Origin: Moritella sp. 24
GTDB taxonomy: Bacteria; Pseudomonadota; Gammaproteobacteria; Enterobacterales; Moritellaceae
Length of the DNA stretch: 64,000 nt
Direction of reading: 5' to 3'
Assembly (NCBI RefSeq): GCF_018219155.1
Contig: NZ_CP056123.1
Coordinates: 3,419,505-3,483,504 of the forward strand
The position numbers were made by a program, and so were the translations under genes. Below are positions 45,112 through 54,805 of the stretch, in pieces (the first letter of the stretch is position 1; every line of letters begins with the position of its first letter). The notes under the pieces were generated by a model. That model was given only the letters and a program-made list of their open reading frames with translations. It had not been told where the DNA came from and ran no database searches.

Positions 45112-45897
45112 TTAATACGCGCAAGCATTATTGAGTAATGAACAAACCAGTTCACCGGCTCGTTGCCATTGTGCATTAAAATGAAAGACAAAGCTTTTTA
45201 ATGACAAATAGATAATAAATAAACCCGCGACCATACCAACCGAGAAGCCTAAGCTGAACACGTTTAATTGAGGTGCAGCCTTGGTCATAACACCAAATGA
45301 AAAGTTAATCACCAGCATAGCAACAACGGCTGATAGTGACATACTCAACGCCGCAGCCATCATCACTGATAACCATCCGGCAATCTCATAATACTGCACA
45401 GCAACTAAGCCAGATGCAGATACAGGTAATGTTTCAAAAGACTTCACTACCGTTTCGATCATAAATAAATGACCATTAACGGAGAGGTAAACCAGCGTGC
45501 CTAATAGAATATAGATTTGACCAATCACAGGTGATGTCTGCCCTGAGGAAGGATCAGCCATAGAAGCAAAACCTAAGCTGGTTTGCATTGCAATGATTTG
45601 TCCGGCAACAACAAAAGTTTGAATGAGCATCACCGTGACAAAACCAACCGCAATGCCAATCAAACTTTGTTGCAAAATGATCATAAAACTACTGAGGGAA
45701 AATAAGTCCACATTCGGCATTGGGGGTAATACAGGTGCAACCATGGCAGTTAAAGCAAGGCAATAAAATAATCTGATCATGACCGGCGTTGTTTTCGCAC
45801 CACTAACAATCATCACCATGACCATGCCAGAGAGTCGTGCAAACGGCCAAATATAACTGGCCATAAACGTCATAATATCAGCCGATAGAATTTCCAC
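45112..45897 (-). CDS. fliR: Flagellar export apparatus protein FliR
   Basis: An export-gate membrane protein that forms the FliP5Q4R1 core. It has about six hydrophobic segments and the conserved region GFASMADPSSGQTSPVIGQI. It starts at a GTG at 45897 two bases after the fliQ stop, an unusual start that fits the one-copy stoichiometry of FliR. 261 aa. Confidence 0.94.
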   Translation of the reverse strand: MEILSADIMTFMASYIWPFARLSGMVMVMIVSGAKTTPVMIRLFYCLALTAMVAPVLPPMPNVDLFSLSSFMIILQQSLIGIAVGFVTVMLIQTFVVAGQIIAMQTSLGFASMADPSSGQTSPVIGQIYILLGTLVYLSVNGHLFMIETVVKSFETLPVSASGLVAVQYYEIAGWLSVMMAAALSMSLSAVVAMLVINFSFGVMTKAAPQLNVFSLGFSVGMVAGLFIIYLSLKSFVFHFNAQWQRAGELVCSLLNNACAY

Positions 45898-45899
45898 TA

Positions 45900-46169
45900 T
45901 TAACCTACAACTTGTGGTACTTGCAGCATCATATTAGTAAAGAATTCCATCAATCGTCCAAAACCCCAGTGAGCGCCATAAATCAAAGCTAATAATGTAG
46001 CAATTAAACGCGGTAAAAAACTCAGCGTTTGTTCATTAATAGATGTAGCGGCCTGAAATACAGACACGACTAGGCCCACTAATAGACCCGGGACAACAAC
46101 CGCACATACCAACAGCAATACTGTCCATAATGCTTGTCGGAATATATCAACAAAGACTTCAGGTGCCAT
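45900..46169 (-). CDS. fliQ: Flagellar export apparatus protein FliQ
   Basis: An 89-aa export-gate protein with two membrane helices (LLVCAVVVPGLLVGLVVSVF and RLIATLLALIYGAHWGFG) and the family motif FQAATSINEQTLSFLPR. It is 68 bases downstream of fliP. Confidence 0.96.
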   Translation of the reverse strand: MAPEVFVDIFRQALWTVLLLVCAVVVPGLLVGLVVSVFQAATSINEQTLSFLPRLIATLLALIYGAHWGFGRLMEFFTNMMLQVPQVVG

Positions 46170-46237
46170 AATATTCCCTTTTATTTATGAGCCGGCTGAT
46201 AAACTGAATGATGGATTGGTATTTGAATAGAACATCG

Positions 46238-46984
46238 TCATAAACCAAAACTACCAGCAAGCGTCCCCATAATGAGTCCCCAGCCATCCACTAATACAAA
46301 CAACATCAGCTTAAATGGCAGAGATACAATCATCGGCGATAGCATCATCATACCCATGGCCATCAAAATACTGGCAACCACTAAATCAATAATCAAAAAC
46401 GGAATGAATACCATAAAGCCAATTTGAAATGCAGTTTTTAATTCACTGGTCACAAATGCCGGGATTAATACTCGGAAAGGAACCTCTTCTGGTGAGTTCG
46501 CTTCCACTTTAGCAATACGCATAAAGGTATCAATATCAGTAACACGAGTTTGCGCTAACATAAATTGCTGCATCGGTAACTTTGCTTGCTCGAAGGCTTG
46601 TAAGGATGTGATCTCTTCATTCAAATAAGGTTGTACTGCATTGGTATTTATACGATCAAATACGGGAGACATGATGAAAAAAGATAAGAATAAGGTAATA
46701 CCGACGAGCACTTGATTAGAAGGGCTTTGCTGTAAACCCAAGGCTTGACGTAAAATAGACAAGACAATAATGATACGCGTAAAAGAGGTCATCATAATCA
46801 ATGCGGCAGGGATAAAACTCAGCGCCGTCATCATCGCTAAAATCTGCAATGACACCGAATATTCCTGTGTTCCATCATTATTAGTGATCACTTTAACGGC
46901 TGACATAACCGAATTATCAGCCCATGCCGCCGATGTAAATAACACCAGTATCAGCGACAGTAAGATCGTAAACTTAGTTTTCAT
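46238..46984 (-). CDS. fliP: Flagellar export apparatus protein FliP
   Basis: An export-gate protein with a cleavable signal peptide ([22 protein letters not shown]), as usual for FliP. Four membrane segments follow; [20 protein letters not shown] is the highly conserved FliP signature. 248 aa, near E. coli FliP (245). It overlaps fliO by 11 bases. Confidence 0.97.
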   Translation of the reverse strand: MKTKFTILLSLILVLFTSAAWADNSVMSAVKVITNNDGTQEYSVSLQILAMMTALSFIPAALIMMTSFTRIIIVLSILRQALGLQQSPSNQVLVGITLFLSFFIMSPVFDRINTNAVQPYLNEEITSLQAFEQAKLPMQQFMLAQTRVTDIDTFMRIAKVEANSPEEVPFRVLIPAFVTSELKTAFQIGFMVFIPFLIIDLVVASILMAMGMMMLSPMIVSLPFKLMLFVLVDGWGLIMGTLAGSFGL

Positions 46985-47297
46985 TATGTTGTTTCATCAT
47001 CTGAGCTAATTTAGTAGCAAATGGATTAAGTTCTGGTTGGTTAGTTTCAAGCGGTTGATCTAACTCTTTCAACAAACTAATTTGCTGACCTGTCACACCC
47101 ACTAACACCTGCTCAGAGCCTACCTGAACTACCATGATCCGCTCTTTGGGGCCTAATGGTAAGGTAGCAACGACTTGCAACTGTTGATGATTACTCCCAA
47201 AAACACGTGATTTTTTTGCAATCCAAGCAAGCATCAAGATAACCGCAATAACCACCAGCAATGATAATAGCCATTGCAGCATATCGAGATCATCCAT
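46974..47297 (-). CDS. fliO: Flagellar assembly protein FliO
   Basis: A 107-aa membrane protein that helps assemble the FliP ring. One membrane helix ([21 protein letters not shown]) precedes a cytoplasmic domain ([20 protein letters not shown]) that marks the FliO family. It is placed between fliN and fliP and overlaps fliP. Confidence 0.93.
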   Translation of the reverse strand: MDDLDMLQWLLSLLVVIAVILMLAWIAKKSRVFGSNHQQLQVVATLPLGPKERIMVVQVGSEQVLVGVTGQQISLLKELDQPLETNQPELNPFATKLAQMMKQHNEN

Positions 47298-47298
47298 A

Positions 47299-47682
47299 CT
47301 ACTTAAGCTTTTTAATACGTTCTGTTTGGCTAATCACGTCTGTTAAACGAATACCAAATTTATCATTCACAACAACAACTTCACCATGTGCAATCAAGGT
47401 ACCGTTAACCATAACATCGAGTGGCTCGCCAGCAATACGATCGAGTTCAACAACAGAACCTTGGTTTAACTGCAATAAATTACGAATACTGATTTTACTA
47501 CGGCCAACTTCCATCGAAATTACAACCGGGATATCAAGAATGCTATCTAACTTTTGTTGGTGTTCGCTCGAGAATCCAGCGTCGTCATTGTTAAAATCTT
47601 CTAATTCAGTCGCTTCAACAGTACTCTGCTCAGCCATCGCTGCAGCCCAGTCATTTGCCATCTGATCTTGATCTGTACTCAT
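47299..47682 (-). CDS. fliN: Flagellar motor switch protein FliN
   Basis: A C-ring switch component that forms the lower ring and docks FliH. The C-terminal SpoA domain (VVISMEVGRSKISIRNLLQL to KFGIRLTDVIS) is intact; the N-terminal ~45 residues are acidic and variable. 127 aa, near E. coli FliN (137). It starts nine bases after fliM. Confidence 0.96.
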   Translation of the reverse strand: MSTDQDQMANDWAAAMAEQSTVEATELEDFNNDDAGFSSEHQQKLDSILDIPVVISMEVGRSKISIRNLLQLNQGSVVELDRIAGEPLDVMVNGTLIAHGEVVVVNDKFGIRLTDVISQTERIKKLK

Positions 47683-47691
47683 TTCAATACC

Positions 47692-48735
47692 TTATTTTTC
47701 ATCATTATCATCTAAATTCAATAATCCACCACGTAATGCTACATGCTCGATATCTGATTTAGTTAAATTACTTACTTTTAGCTGCTTGCTAATTTTAACC
47801 GCGACATTATCTTTATTACGACCCAGTTTCGCTTTATAGCTCGGTAAGTCTTCAATAAATACGGTAAGTTCTTCAGGCATATCAATCGGTATGATATCCC
47901 CTGTTTTTAATTCCATAATCTGTCTTAACGACAATTCAGTTTCGAGTAATTTAGTACTTAACTCGACTGGCACATCTAAAATTTCTTCTTGTAATGCCGA
48001 GCTCCAACGTTCATCAGTATCTTCTTTATCACTCTGAACACCCGCGTCAAGTAGTTCACGAATAGGCTCTAACATCGAATACGGCATCGTAATATGGAAA
48101 TCACCACCGCCACCATCAAGTTCGATATGAAATGAGCTCACTACAACCACTTCGGTAGGACTCACAATATTCGCCATTGCCGGGTTAACTTCCGAATCAA
48201 GATATTCAAATTCAGAGTCCATCACTGGCGCCCAAGCTTCATGATAATCTTCAAACACTATTTTTAATAACATTTGAATAATACGACGTTCGGTTGGCGT
48301 AAATTCACGACCTTCAATTTTGGCATGATAACGCCCATCGCCACCAAAAAAGTTTTCAACCAAAATAAACACTAAGCGTGCTTCCATGGTCACAAGCGCA
48401 GTACCTTTTAACGGACGAAAACGAACCATATTTAAACTGGTTGGTACGAATAATGTGTGTACATACTCACCAAACTTCAGCATCTGTACGCCATTAATCG
48501 ATACTTCAGCAGTACGACGCATCATGTTGAATAAACTGATCCGCATATGTCGTGCAAAACGTTCATTAACCAACTCTAAGGTTGGCATTCGTCCACGCAC
48601 AATACGATCTTGTGATGAAAAATCAAAATCTACAACACTGCCACTGTCTTCGACGGTCTCAAATTCATCTTCTTCAACATCATCTACACCATGTAATAGT
48701 GCATCAATCTCGTCTTGGCTTAATAAATCACTCAC
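47692..48735 (-). CDS. fliM: Flagellar motor switch protein FliM
   Basis: A C-ring switch protein that binds CheY-P and FliG. The CheY-binding N-terminal motif LLSQDEIDALL is present; the middle domain has GRMPTLELVNERFARHMRIS, and the C-terminal SpoA domain follows. 347 aa. A GTG at 48735 with AGG upstream is the start. Confidence 0.96.
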   Translation of the reverse strand: MSDLLSQDEIDALLHGVDDVEEDEFETVEDSGSVVDFDFSSQDRIVRGRMPTLELVNERFARHMRISLFNMMRRTAEVSINGVQMLKFGEYVHTLFVPTSLNMVRFRPLKGTALVTMEARLVFILVENFFGGDGRYHAKIEGREFTPTERRIIQMLLKIVFEDYHEAWAPVMDSEFEYLDSEVNPAMANIVSPTEVVVVSSFHIELDGGGGDFHITMPYSMLEPIRELLDAGVQSDKEDTDERWSSALQEEILDVPVELSTKLLETELSLRQIMELKTGDIIPIDMPEELTVFIEDLPSYKAKLGRNKDNVAVKISKQLKVSNLTKSDIEHVALRGGLLNLDDNDEK

Positions 48736-48742
48736 ACATAAC

Positions 48743-49255
48743 CTACTGAATTACAAAACCAGAGAATAGGATCTTTTCAACAACCCCTACTCCAGTATAT
48801 TTTATCAAAATATCATTCACACTCTTTAATGAATCCGAGCGTAATAATTCTTTACCTTCGTACGTCGCGAGTTGTTGTTCTGTTGTGGCACTAAATACTT
48901 GCAACAACATACTTTCAATCAAGGGGACATTTGCTTTTGCTAACTTTTGATGATCATTACCACGTACCATTAGCTGTACTTTAATCTGAACTAAACGCTC
49001 TCGCTTTAACCCTGTAATATTAAAAACAAAAGGGCGAGGCATCGCAACATAATATGCTGTCGCATTGACATTTTTATTCACACTTTCAGTCGCGACTTCA
49101 GCGGTGTCAGTCGAATTCGTATTATCATCGCCACTTAAAAAGAAAAAAGCAGCACCGCCACCAGCAAGTAGTAATATTACAATCACCGCAATAATAATAA
49201 TTTTTTTATTACCTTTGCCTTTATCGTCTATTTTCAAATCGTTGTCGTCAGCCAT
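48743..49255 (-). CDS. fliL: Flagellar basal-body protein FliL
   Basis: A single-pass inner-membrane protein around the stator. A basic N-terminus precedes the membrane helix (about residues 17-38, IIIIAVIVILLLAGGGAAFF); an Asp/Thr/Asn-rich linker and a periplasmic domain (PFVFNITGLKRERLVQIKVQ) follow. 170 aa. It is second in the fliK operon. Confidence 0.94.
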   Translation of the reverse strand: MADDNDLKIDDKGKGNKKIIIIAVIVILLLAGGGAAFFFLSGDDNTNSTDTAEVATESVNKNVNATAYYVAMPRPFVFNITGLKRERLVQIKVQLMVRGNDHQKLAKANVPLIESMLLQVFSATTEQQLATYEGKELLRSDSLKSVNDILIKYTGVGVVEKILFSGFVIQ

Positions 49256-49322
49256 TATCGTCCCTAAATCGAATTTTATATTACGCTAAATGAATGCGGA
49301 TTACTGTCATTGATTAAACAGC

Positions 49323-50996
49323 TTAGGCGTAAAAGTCTACCCCTTTAGCCGAGTCTTGCCAATACTGAGGGGCGACAGGGACTTCACTCTGTGAATCTAT
49401 CGCGTAATTCGTTTCGTTATTGCTATTTTTTTGTCCGTTTTCTTGTCCTGACTGCTGAAATCCAGATTGTTGCTGCTGTCCACTATCTGCTTGAACCTGC
49501 GTATCACCCAACGTCATCCCCTGCTGCTGTAGCATTTCTCGTAATCTTGGCATCTGTTGCTCAAGTAAATCTCGGCTTTGAGGGTTCTGCGCTTGAATGG
49601 TCACATTTAACTGATCATTTTGCATAACCAATTTAATATTCATACTGCCTAATTCTGCTGGGTCTAAACGGATAGTTGCCGTTTGTAATTCTTTGCCAGC
49701 CATAATCGCAATTTTTTCATTTAACTCTGAGCTCGCTAAATTATTATTTAGGTTAACGCGCTTCTCTAACACTTGCTGCTCGACATCCGTTAATCCGGCT
49801 GCTTTTGCCATCGTGCGTGTCGCTTGCTCTAATGGTTCAGGTTTACGCGCTGACTCCATGATTTGTGCAAAGTCTAATTGTTCAATCGGTTCTGCTGGCG
49901 TCGTAGGCAGTAATTCTGATGCAGAACCAGTCTCGACCATAGCACTCGCGGTAGCCCCCATATTAGCAGCAACACCATTCGCTTGACCAAAAGGAATATT
50001 TTTTCCACCCGTCACTTCAGCGAGTGCAGCCGAAAAGTTTGAATTATTTGCAAATGCTAATTGGTCACGATCCAGTAAGCCATTTTTCGTTGTCAAACCT
50101 TTCGTGTTTAGCCCCTCATCTTTCGATAAACTCGCATCACTTTCCGTCATATCTGTCATACCAGTCATTGCAGATATTGTTGACACAGTTGTAGGTAACG
50201 TCGGCATATTAAGCCCCATCACCTGTGCATTAGGCTGCATTGCTTCACTTGTCTCTACGGCACTTACAATCTCACCATCAACGAGTTCTCGATTGGCTGG
50301 ATCGAATGTGACCAAACCATTATCGACTTGATTACGCTTAACTGATTCACGATCAAGTGACTTAGCTTTCACAGTATCGTTAACAGTAACATCACCATTT
50401 AATGCAATATGCGTATCGCTATTTACGTTTGGATTACTCGTTCGCTGAGCAGTCATATCTACGGAGGGCGTTTCCTGCATATCATCTAGTAATGTAGATG
50501 CCGATATAGTGTTAGGAGCCGTTTCATTAACTTTTGGAGGCAATTTATTACCGTTAGCGTCATTGGGCATAGGCGTAACCGGATCTGCAACAGCCGTCTC
50601 TTGTAATAGCATAGATGATTGGCCAAGACGCGCTAAAAAGTCATCATTACTTTCGGCTTCTGGTTCAGCCTGTTGCTGTGACTCATCGGCAATCACATTA
50701 TCAAGTTCAGTAGTGATAATCTTCTCGTCAACTGCATTCATCAAAGGTTCGCTATCTTCTGTTCCCCCCTTGCTATCGCTGACTTCAGGCATATTTTTAG
50801 ATTCAGATTTTCCCTCTGCTTTATTCTCATTATTAAAGAGAGAAAATAATTGAGTAAAGCTGCTTTCAGTTGCATTAAGCTCACTCCCTGTACTCATATC
50901 AGCACTGGTATCACTCTTTGTATCGAGGGCCTGCGGTTGTTTATTTACCGCTTGCATATCCGTCATTACTGCTGATTTTTGTAAAGAGAAAGTCAT
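49323..50996 (-). CDS. fliK: Flagellar hook-length control protein FliK
   Basis: FliK is the secreted ruler that triggers the FlhB substrate switch. Only the C-terminal Flg_hook domain is conserved (about residues 420-510, with LRLDPAELGSMNIKLVM-like sequence around ATIRLDPAELGSMNIKL); the first ~400 residues are low-complexity, rich in Ser, Thr, Asn and Glu, as is usual for FliK. 557 aa, longer than E. coli FliK (375). It follows a sigma54 site and heads fliKLMNOPQR-flhB. Confidence 0.9.
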   Translation of the reverse strand: MTFSLQKSAVMTDMQAVNKQPQALDTKSDTSADMSTGSELNATESSFTQLFSLFNNENKAEGKSESKNMPEVSDSKGGTEDSEPLMNAVDEKIITTELDNVIADESQQQAEPEAESNDDFLARLGQSSMLLQETAVADPVTPMPNDANGNKLPPKVNETAPNTISASTLLDDMQETPSVDMTAQRTSNPNVNSDTHIALNGDVTVNDTVKAKSLDRESVKRNQVDNGLVTFDPANRELVDGEIVSAVETSEAMQPNAQVMGLNMPTLPTTVSTISAMTGMTDMTESDASLSKDEGLNTKGLTTKNGLLDRDQLAFANNSNFSAALAEVTGGKNIPFGQANGVAANMGATASAMVETGSASELLPTTPAEPIEQLDFAQIMESARKPEPLEQATRTMAKAAGLTDVEQQVLEKRVNLNNNLASSELNEKIAIMAGKELQTATIRLDPAELGSMNIKLVMQNDQLNVTIQAQNPQSRDLLEQQMPRLREMLQQQGMTLGDTQVQADSGQQQQSGFQQSGQENGQKNSNNETNYAIDSQSEVPVAPQYWQDSAKGVDFYA

Positions 50997-51042
50997 AGTT
51001 CAAGCCTAAATGTCATCACGTAAAAGGTGTATAGGAAAATAG

Positions 51043-51058
51043 TGCAAAATTCACGCCA
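51043..51058 (-). promoter_or_regulatory. Sigma54 promoter of the fliK operon
   Basis: On the minus strand TGGCGTG-N4-TTGCA has the exact GG-N10-GC spacing of a -24/-12 promoter and two mismatches to consensus. It lies about 45 bases before fliK. Small dyads (CCAGC/GCTGG and ATCAC/GTGAT) lie just upstream in the fliJ-fliK gap. Confidence 0.8.
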
Positions 51059-51119
51059 GCTTACTTTATCAGGCTGGATAGCTCACTTATCACCGAGTGA
51101 TAGATTATTTTTGTAACCG

Positions 51120-51566
51120 TTATAAATTGTTCTTACGTTTGAAATATTGGAAATTAGAAAATTCATCAAGGTCTTTTTGTTCACGGCGATGCTCAACCAG
51201 TTGTGCTGCAACTTTACGCTTATCTAATAATAACCCGAGTGCATCACGCTTCTTACGAATTTCCATCCAATCAATATGTTTATTCTTCACCGTCTGCTGG
51301 ATATTATCGAGAGCTTGTTTCTGCTCAAACTCCGCGAGTTCTAATTTTTTCATAAAGTTATGATAATGCGCATAACTATCACCGGAGATACCTTCAGCAC
51401 CTTTCTCGGTAAATTTCTGTAGGTATTGCTTGCGATAATCACTCAGTTGCAGCATTTGGGTGTGATAACGTTCAGAATCTTGTTTGATTAGCGCATACGC
51501 TCGCGAAGCATTTTTTTCTTGCTCCTCGAGTTGCTGGTAAACGCGCTCTAATGCAGTTTTGGACAT
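51120..51566 (-). CDS. fliJ: Flagellar export chaperone FliJ
   Basis: A coiled-coil stalk protein of the FliI ATPase, like the gamma subunit of F1. The 148 residues are almost all charged helix with heptad spacing (VYQQLEEQEKNASRAYALIK, LQLSDYRKQYLQKF). Its end has a conserved-looking YFKRKNNL. It follows fliI after 18 bases and ends the fliE operon. Confidence 0.92.
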   Translation of the reverse strand: MSKTALERVYQQLEEQEKNASRAYALIKQDSERYHTQMLQLSDYRKQYLQKFTEKGAEGISGDSYAHYHNFMKKLELAEFEQKQALDNIQQTVKNKHIDWMEIRKKRDALGLLLDKRKVAAQLVEHRREQKDLDEFSNFQYFKRKNNL

Positions 51567-51584
51567 ATTATTGACACTGTTTCA

Positions 51585-52922
51585 TTATGGTACTGCGACA
51601 CCTAAATGTGGCGCGATTGCGGTGAGCATTTCTTCACATTGTGAGAACGGAATCACTTCTTTCATACCTTGCTGTAAGAATTGATCCATTGCAGGCTTCA
51701 AACGCATCGCGCGATCAATTTTGGCATCAGCGCCTTGGCTATAAGCACCAATGGCAATCAAATCTTTATTCTGTTGATATAACGAATAAGCTTGTTTGAA
51801 CCCGCGAGCTGCTGCTTGGTGGAAGTCACTGGTCACCATTGGCATCACACGACTAATCGATTTTTCAATATCAATTGCCGGATAGTGTCCCGCATCCGTT
51901 AAGTCTCGTGATAATACGATATGGCCATCAAGGATCGCACGTGAAGCATCGGCAATAGGGTCTTGTAAATCATCACCTTCGGTTAATACGGTAAAGAACG
52001 CGGTAATTGAACCTTGCTCGTCATTACCGTTACCCGCTCGCTCCACCAGCTGTGGTAATTTTGCAAATACCGATGGCGGATAACCTTTCGTTGCAGGTGG
52101 CTCACCAACCGCTAATGCAATTTCACGCTGTGCTTGGGCAAAACGAGTTAATGAATCCATCAGTAATAAGACATTTAAGCCTTGATCACGAAAATATTCA
52201 GCCAGTGCTAATGAGGTTTCGCACCCTTTCAAACGCATCAATGGTGAGGCATCCGCAGGAGCCGCGACAACAACAGAACGAGCACGTCCTTCATCGCCGA
52301 GGATCTCTTCAATAAATTCTTTTACTTCTCGCCCACGTTCACCAATCAAGCCAACGACAACGACATCAGCTGTTGAACCACGAGTCATCATGCCTAACAG
52401 CACACTTTTACCAACACCAGACCCCGCAAAGAGTCCCATACGCTGACCTTGACCCACAGTTAACATGGCATTAATCGCTTTAACGCCCACATCAAGAGGT
52501 TTTGAGATTTGTTTACGCGCCAGTGGATTGATACGCTTAGCAGTAAAAGAGGTGGTTTGTCCGGTAATGATCTCGCCTTTACCGTCAATGGGTTTGCCAA
52601 CACCATCCAATACGCGACCAAGTAGTTCCATTCCAACTGGAATACCTTGTGTCTCGTTCAGGGGAGTGACTTTCGCGCCTGGAATAATACCAGTCACTTG
52701 TTCACTGGGCATTAAGAATAACTTATCGCCATCAAAACCGACGACTTCCGCATCCATTAGACCATTATCAGTTTCAACAGAACACAAACTACCGATGGCA
52801 GCGCGGCAACCGACAGCTTCGAGCGTTAAACCAACAACGCGAGTCAGCTTGCCCGCAACAGTGGGCTTATTTGCAAGTGAATCTGTTTTTAATTGTTGTA
52901 ATCGGGTAAGTAGTTCAGACAT
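51585..52922 (-). CDS. fliI: Flagellum-specific ATPase FliI
   Basis: The ATPase of the flagellar export apparatus, an F1-beta homologue. Walker A GLFAGSGVGKS is at about residues 163-173, Walker B NVLLLMDSLTRFAQAQREI follows, and VSRDLTDAGHYPAIDI-type sequence (LSRDLTDAGHYPAIDI) marks the family. 445 aa. Its start overlaps the fliH stop as TAATG. Confidence 0.97.
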   Translation of the reverse strand: MSELLTRLQQLKTDSLANKPTVAGKLTRVVGLTLEAVGCRAAIGSLCSVETDNGLMDAEVVGFDGDKLFLMPSEQVTGIIPGAKVTPLNETQGIPVGMELLGRVLDGVGKPIDGKGEIITGQTTSFTAKRINPLARKQISKPLDVGVKAINAMLTVGQGQRMGLFAGSGVGKSVLLGMMTRGSTADVVVVGLIGERGREVKEFIEEILGDEGRARSVVVAAPADASPLMRLKGCETSLALAEYFRDQGLNVLLLMDSLTRFAQAQREIALAVGEPPATKGYPPSVFAKLPQLVERAGNGNDEQGSITAFFTVLTEGDDLQDPIADASRAILDGHIVLSRDLTDAGHYPAIDIEKSISRVMPMVTSDFHQAAARGFKQAYSLYQQNKDLIAIGAYSQGADAKIDRAMRLKPAMDQFLQQGMKEVIPFSQCEEMLTAIAPHLGVAVP

Positions 52923-53725
52923 TATGCGCCCGGCTTATTCGCAATGAGGAATTGACGCATCATCTGTTTTATACGTTGTTCCATTAATAATTCGACCGAA
53001 GATACTTCATTATTAATAACCAGATCACCTTGTTTCATCATCGGTTCTGAAATTAATACCCAATCACGTTTCGCACACTCTTCAGCTGAATAGTACTCAT
53101 TAATCACCGCTAAATCATCTGGGTGAAGTGTGATGGTAATCTTTTGTTCCAGTATCGGTAATGCATCCAGCGCAAGCTTTAATGTTTGTAATAAAATATC
53201 GTGATTAAACGTCAGTTCCGTTTTAATCAACTCTTCAGCTAGTCCAGTCGCGACTCGAATTAATTCGTTCTCAACTTCACTATTAACAACGGCAAGTGGT
53301 GCATGCATTTGAGTTTGTAACTGTTCCCAAGCGGCAGCTTTATCTGCAACCTGCTGTTCACCTTGCGCTAAACCTTGTGCTAGACCTTGCGCTTGGCCTT
53401 CTATTTCACCTTGGCTAATACCTTCGGCTGTACCGCTAGCTAAGCCATCTTGATAGCCTTGCTCTTTACCTTCAGCATAACCATCTTCGTAAGCCGCTTG
53501 ACGAATCGCATCAAGCTCTTCAGCTGTCATCGGAACAGGTTCTATCTCTTCAACACGCTCATTCTGTGCTTGTCGACCTTCGTACCAATCCGTTTTCATG
53601 CCTAACGCATTGGTATTTAACTCTGCTGCTTGCGTATTTTTAAATTCAGGTAAATACCAATCTTCGATTTGATGCTCACCACTGTCTTCAAACGGCGCAG
53701 AAGCAGACTTTAAAGTATCATTCAT
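52922..53725 (-). CDS. fliH: Flagellar assembly protein FliH
   Basis: FliH is the regulator and peripheral stalk of FliI; it also links to FliN. An unbroken run of 11 glycines at every fourth residue (Gly82 to Gly122) forms the GxxxG helix-packing segment. The C-terminal half (VENELIRVATGLAEELIKTE onward) binds FliI. 267 aa. It follows fliG after about 42 bases. Confidence 0.94.
   Translation of the reverse strand: MNDTLKSASAPFEDSGEHQIEDWYLPEFKNTQAAELNTNALGMKTDWYEGRQAQNERVEEIEPVPMTAEELDAIRQAAYEDGYAEGKEQGYQDGLASGTAEGISQGEIEGQAQGLAQGLAQGEQQVADKAAAWEQLQTQMHAPLAVVNSEVENELIRVATGLAEELIKTELTFNHDILLQTLKLALDALPILEQKITITLHPDDLAVINEYYSAEECAKRDWVLISEPMMKQGDLVINNEVSSVELLMEQRIKQMMRQFLIANKPGA
53360..53482 (-). 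repeat. Four-residue glycine repeat in FliH
   Basis: Residues 82-122 have Gly at 82, 86, 90, 94, 98, 102, 106, 110, 114, 118 and 122 with no break. The later units become nearly identical (QGLA/QGEQ type), suggesting growth by slippage or duplication. Confidence 0.92.
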
Positions 53726-53767
53726 ACAGACATACCATCAGCGCAGCTTAGCTTCAAAGCTCTGTGT

Positions 53768-54805
53768 TTATAAGAAGTCATCACCACCGCCTCCACCAAG
53801 CATAATCTCGCCACTGTCAGCTAAACGTCGTGCAATTGATAGGATCTCTTTCTGTGCTGATTCAACTTCGCTCACTCGAATTGGTCCCATTGCTTCTAGA
53901 TCATCTTCCAACATTTCAACTTGACGTTTCGACATGTTTTTAAAGATTTTATCTTTAAGTTGGTCATCTGCACCTTTCAGTGCTTTTTGTAATTGATCTT
54001 GTGCTACTTCACGCAGTAATGCCTGAATACCACGATCATCAACATCGATAAGATTTTCGAATACAAACATAAGGTCTTGGATCTGCTGGCTGATTTCTTC
54101 ATCAGACTCTCGAATTGCATCCATCAATTGACCTTCGATATTGGTATCAAGGTAGTTCATAATATTTGCAGCAGCTTTTAGGCCACCCATTTTCGCAGCT
54201 TGTGCACCTGATTGACCAGCGAACTGTTTCTCCATGATCTCGTTTAATTCATGTAGCGCGGCTGGTTGAACTTCTTCTAAGTTGGCGATACGCATCATTA
54301 AGTCAATACGCACTTTATCTGGGAATTGCGATAAAATTTCTGCCGATTGCTCAGGCTCTAAATAAGACAATACAATGGTTTGGATCTGTGGATGCTCATT
54401 ATGAATGATATTTGCAACCTGACGTGCATCCATCCATTTCAATGAATCAAGACCTTTGGCACCACTACCCATGATAATTTGGTCAACAAGATTACCCGCT
54501 TTATCTGCACCTAACGCTGCCGTTAATGCATTTCGAACGAAGTCTTCACTACCCACACCAATATTAGTGAATTTTTGGATATCATCGATAAACGCACGAT
54601 GTACGCCAGCCACTTTAACTTGTGAAAAATCTTTCATTGATGCCATCGCCATACCCAAACGCTGTACTTGTTTTGGCTCTAATTGGCGAAAGATTGTTGC
54701 AGCATCTTCTTCATTTAAACTCAACATTAAAATCGCAGAACGCTCAATACCGGTTAACGTACTTGCATCAAACTTTGTTGCTACTTGTTTATTTGAATCA
54801 GGCAT
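53768..54805 (-). CDS. fliG: Flagellar motor switch protein FliG
   Basis: A rotor switch protein at the FliF/C-ring interface that receives torque from the stator. The N-terminal FliF-binding part has LTGIERSAILMLSLNEEDAA; EHPQ in IIHNEHPQIQTIVLSYL is the conserved middle-domain motif, and the C-terminal torque helix region reads LIDVDDRGIQALLREV. 345 aa with a Gly-rich tail (GGGGGDDFL). Its start overlaps the fliF end by eight bases. Confidence 0.96.
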   Translation of the reverse strand: MPDSNKQVATKFDASTLTGIERSAILMLSLNEEDAATIFRQLEPKQVQRLGMAMASMKDFSQVKVAGVHRAFIDDIQKFTNIGVGSEDFVRNALTAALGADKAGNLVDQIIMGSGAKGLDSLKWMDARQVANIIHNEHPQIQTIVLSYLEPEQSAEILSQFPDKVRIDLMMRIANLEEVQPAALHELNEIMEKQFAGQSGAQAAKMGGLKAAANIMNYLDTNIEGQLMDAIRESDEEISQQIQDLMFVFENLIDVDDRGIQALLREVAQDQLQKALKGADDQLKDKIFKNMSKRQVEMLEDDLEAMGPIRVSEVESAQKEILSIARRLADSGEIMLGGGGGDDFL

